DNA of 7,898 nt from a bacterium (GTDB lineage: Bacteria > Patescibacteria > Paceibacteria > UBA9973 > SBAW01), in the NCBI GenBank assembly GCA_021825025.1, contig JAKAIP010000020.1:1-7898 (forward strand). Direction: 5' to 3'. The first letter of the stretch is position 1, and each line of letters starts with the position of its first letter. The notes under the pieces were generated by a model. It did not search any database, was not told the origin of the DNA, and worked only from the letters and a program-made list of their open reading frames with translations. The position numbers were made by a program, and so were the translations under genes. Positions 5,745 through 7,898 of this stretch are shown here, piece by piece.

Positions 5745-6638
5745 ATGGCCATTTTCCGAATTACCAAAGACAAGGCGATACAGGTCCCCCTCAAAGAAGA
5801 CGGCTTCGGCAATGAGGCCCAGCTAAGGGATCTTTTTGCAGATAATCTCGAGGGGATTCTCGGCGTTCGTTTCTTGGCTAAAGAGTACCCAACGACAAAC
5901 GGGCGCATGGATACTATCGGTCTCGACGAGAACGACTGCCCGGTGATCATCGAATACAAGTGGCGACAGAATGAGGAAGTGCTCGCTCAGGGCCTCTTCT
6001 ACTTCGATTGGCTTCTGAACAATAAGCCGCATTTCAACTTGCTCGTTAAGAACAAACTCGGCGCAGAAACAGAGGTGAACTGGGATCAGCCACGCGTCAT
6101 TCTCATCGCCCAAGGATTCAGCCGTTATGTACTCGGCGCTGTTCAACGTGAGAAGAATGTCGAGCTTAAAACCTATCACTACTACACGCCCGATATCCTG
6201 CAGATCGAGAACGTGTACACTCCCGCAGGTGTAAATCCTGAGGTACGCATGACCGAGCAGCCCGAGACAGCGGAGGAAGCGAAAGAAGTGAAAGATATGA
6301 CGTTCCAGGATCACCTCGCCATAACCTCACCCGAGATGCAGGAAAAGTTCAATGAACTTCGAGAAATGATCTTCGAATTGCCGTCCGCCATTGAGAAAGA
6401 TAATCAACGGAGCGGTATTACATACCGCACGACCAAGAGCTTTGCCAGATTCGAATTCCGCCCCACCTGGATACAGCTACTTCTACGAGATCCAAAATAC
6501 GACATCGACACTAAAGGCGCTGTCCGAGATATCACCAGCAACGGCTGGGGGTATCACGGCATGGTTAAGTTCACGCCGGAGAGCGATGTAGAGTATGTCT
6601 TCAGTCTCGTAAAGGCATCATACGAGAGCACGCTATAG
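5745..6638 (+). CDS. NucS-like nuclease domain plus DUF5655-type C-terminal domain protein
   Basis: The protein is 297 residues. Seen: N-terminal NEAQLRDLFADNLEGILGVR (23-42), then FLAKEYPTTNGRMDTIGLD (43-61) and CPVIIEYKW (65-73). This is the pattern of a PD-(D/E)XK nuclease of the NucS/DUF91-like group, with D56, E70 and K72 in place, so the active site looks intact. A linker (about 160-195, rich in Glu and Lys) leads to a C-terminal domain (200-297) with YRTTKSFARFEFRP and WGYHGMVKFTPESDVEYVFSLVKASYE, matching DUF5655. Proteins with this architecture are common in bacteria and candidate phyla; a role in DNA cleavage, repair or defence is inferred from the fold, and the substrate is unknown. 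It ends 10 bases before the next nuclease gene on the same strand, so the pair is probably one transcript. The start is the first in-frame ATG, with a -10-like box nine bases upstream. Confidence 0.85.
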   Translation: MAIFRITKDKAIQVPLKEDGFGNEAQLRDLFADNLEGILGVRFLAKEYPTTNGRMDTIGLDENDCPVIIEYKWRQNEEVLAQGLFYFDWLLNNKPHFNLLVKNKLGAETEVNWDQPRVILIAQGFSRYVLGAVQREKNVELKTYHYYTPDILQIENVYTPAGVNPEVRMTEQPETAEEAKEVKDMTFQDHLAITSPEMQEKFNELREMIFELPSAIEKDNQRSGITYRTTKSFARFEFRPTWIQLLLRDPKYDIDTKGAVRDITSNGWGYHGMVKFTPESDVEYVFSLVKASYESTL

Positions 6639-6648
6639 GGACAAAACC

Positions 6649-7898
6649 ATGCTGATCTCGAAGACGACCTTTCAGGAGTTTCTCTTTTGCCCGAAGAACA
6701 TCTGGTTGAAACTCCATAAGCCGGAACTCCTCGAGAAGTACAAGTTGTCAGAATACGAACTCCACCTCGTTGAACAAGGTAACGAAGTTGAGTCGGTCGC
6801 GCGTGGGCGGTTCCCCGGAGGCGTTCTCGTGGGAGAAAGCGGTGAGCGAGCCGTAGCTGAGACGGTGCGGCTTATGGCAGAGAAAGTCCCGGCCATATTC
6901 CAGGCGACTTTCATTCAAGACGGCTTCATTGCCCGCAACGACGTTCTCATTTACGACAAGGAGCATGATTGTTGGAATCTCTGCGAAATCAAGGCGACGA
7001 ACTCGATAAAAGAAGGCAGCAAGGAGCGCGATCACATTGTCGATATAGCGTTTCAGGCCTCGGTCCTACGACGCGCCGGTGTGCCTATAGGCAAGTATCT
7101 TCACATGCGGCTGAACAAGGACTATGTCCGCGCTGGCGATCTCGATATCCAAGCCCTTTTCGTCATTGAAGACGTCACCGAGGAAGTAACCGGCCGCCTC
7201 CCCGAAGTTGAAGAGAAGATGGAAACCGCACGATATTATCTCAACCAAGAAAAAGAACCGGCGGGCGGCTGTGATTGTGTGTACACCTCGCGCAGAAATC
7301 ACTGCACAACCTTCTCACATTCAAATCCTCATATTCCAGAGTATTCAGTGCATGACATCGCCTATGTCAGCAAGAAGAAACTTGAGAACTTCATGGATCA
7401 GCATGTACTTAGTCTTGATGACATCGAGGATCCAGACGCGTTTGGACTGACAGATAAGCAGAAGGTGCAGGTACTCGCACACCGCCTTGGTAATCCGATG
7501 ATCGATACAGACGTGATTGCCGGAGAACTCAACAAGCTCGTTTTCCCGCTCTACTTCCTCGACTACGAAGCATATGGCCCCGCTATCCCAGTCTTTAACG
7601 GATACCGCCCCTATATGCATATCCCATTCCAGTTCTCCCTGCACGTCTTGCACGAACCAAACGCCGTGCTTGAACACGTTGAATACCTCCACACCGAACT
7701 CTCTGATCCTTCAGAACCTATCGCGAGACTGCTGAAAGAACACATCATCGGCGGTACTACTGTCTCTTGGTACAAACCGTACGAGACACGAATCAATCGT
7801 GAGATAAGCGAGCGACTTCCTGAATACAGCGATTTTTTTCAGCGTGTAAACGATTCCATGTACGACCTCCGAGATATCTTCATCTCGCAGCACTATGT
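6649..7898 (+). CDS. Cas4-like nuclease joined to DUF2779 exonuclease-fold domain, C-terminus cut off by the window edge
   Basis: Open from the ATG at 6649 to the right edge, 416 residues with no stop. Seen: N-terminal ISKTTFQEFLFCPKNIWLK with Cys14, then ARNDVLIYDKE and LCEIKATNS, giving D98, E113 and K115 of a PD-(D/E)XK nuclease. CDC and HC add Cys208, Cys210 and Cys219. One N-terminal plus three C-terminal cysteines is the Cas4/AddB-type [4Fe-4S] arrangement. Residues 298-334 (VFPLYFLDYEAYGPAIP, then RPYMHIPFQFSLHVL) match DUF2779, an RNase H-like domain whose D305-x-E307 resembles the first DEDD exonuclease motif. The later motif usually recalled as YN-x-x-FE reads WYKPYE (374-379). The family is frequent in Patescibacteria; its role is unproven but fits DNA end processing in repair or defence. 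AGGGA about eight bases before the ATG is a weak ribosome binding site. Confidence 0.88.
   Translation, partial: MLISKTTFQEFLFCPKNIWLKLHKPELLEKYKLSEYELHLVEQGNEVESVARGRFPGGVLVGESGERAVAETVRLMAEKVPAIFQATFIQDGFIARNDVLIYDKEHDCWNLCEIKATNSIKEGSKERDHIVDIAFQASVLRRAGVPIGKYLHMRLNKDYVRAGDLDIQALFVIEDVTEEVTGRLPEVEEKMETARYYLNQEKEPAGGCDCVYTSRRNHCTTFSHSNPHIPEYSVHDIAYVSKKKLENFMDQHVLSLDDIEDPDAFGLTDKQKVQVLAHRLGNPMIDTDVIAGELNKLVFPLYFLDYEAYGPAIPVFNGYRPYMHIPFQFSLHVLHEPNAVLEHVEYLHTELSDPSEPIARLLKEHIIGGTTVSWYKPYETRINREISERLPEYSDFFQRVNDSMYDLRDIFISQHY

Noticed and set aside
5823..6314. 163-residue reverse-strand open frame
   Set aside because: It is antisense to the conserved nuclease core of the NucS-like gene and shows no motif.
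1..7898. Recoded TGA (code 25, Gracilibacteria/SR1)
   Set aside because: TGA ends the membrane-protein and recombinase genes at ATGA overlaps, and no recognised protein contains an internal TGA.
1..7898. CRISPR array or cas operon, prompted by the Cas4-like protein
   Set aside because: No regularly spaced repeats and no Cas1, Cas2 or effector genes were found; the Cas4-like domain is fused to DUF2779.

Overview
The window most likely comes from a Candidate Phyla Radiation (Patescibacteria) bacterium with the standard bacterial code; TGA is used as a real stop in several ATGA gene overlaps. The taxonomic guess rests mainly on the right-hand gene, a Cas4-like/DUF2779 protein of a type I associate with these genomes, and on the near absence of Shine-Dalgarno sequences. 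It is an inference. The content is accessory: a candidate nucleotide-signalling defence module, a large serine recombinase and several nuclease-fold proteins.

Layout. Positions 1-870 are read leftward: a small basic protein of unknown function (870-517), a 175-base gap with a strong pseudoknot-capable inverted-repeat element (373-448), and a ParB/sulfiredoxin-fold protein running off the left edge (341-1). A 45-bp divergent promoter region (871-915) separates these from rightward genes. Positions 916-3315 form a compact three-gene unit: a three-helix membrane protein, a CD-NTase-like nucleotidyltransferase with an AGS-C-type C-terminal sensor domain, and a HEPN-fold protein. It is closed by a near-perfect hairpin terminator (3312-3345). 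The first two genes share an ATGA overlap. I read the unit as a CBASS-like (or Hailong-like) anti-phage module in which the cyclase or polymerase makes a nucleotide signal that gates the membrane protein. The HEPN role is open.

After a short gap with a 16-bp near-perfect palindrome, a large serine recombinase (3449-5125) overlaps by 4 bp a PD-(D/E)XK-fold family protein (5122-5706) that appears to have lost its catalytic glutamate. Two more predicted nucleases follow: a NucS-like/DUF5655 protein with intact catalytic residues (5745-6638), and a Cas4-like nuclease with four iron-sulfur-type cysteines joined to a DUF2779 exonuclease-fold domain (from 6649, cut by the right edge).

Several genes have a -10-like hexamer only 6-9 bases before the ATG and no ribosome binding site, suggesting leaderless or near-leaderless transcripts. 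Together the window resembles a small defence/mobility island. No tRNA, rRNA, CRISPR array or insertion sequence was seen.
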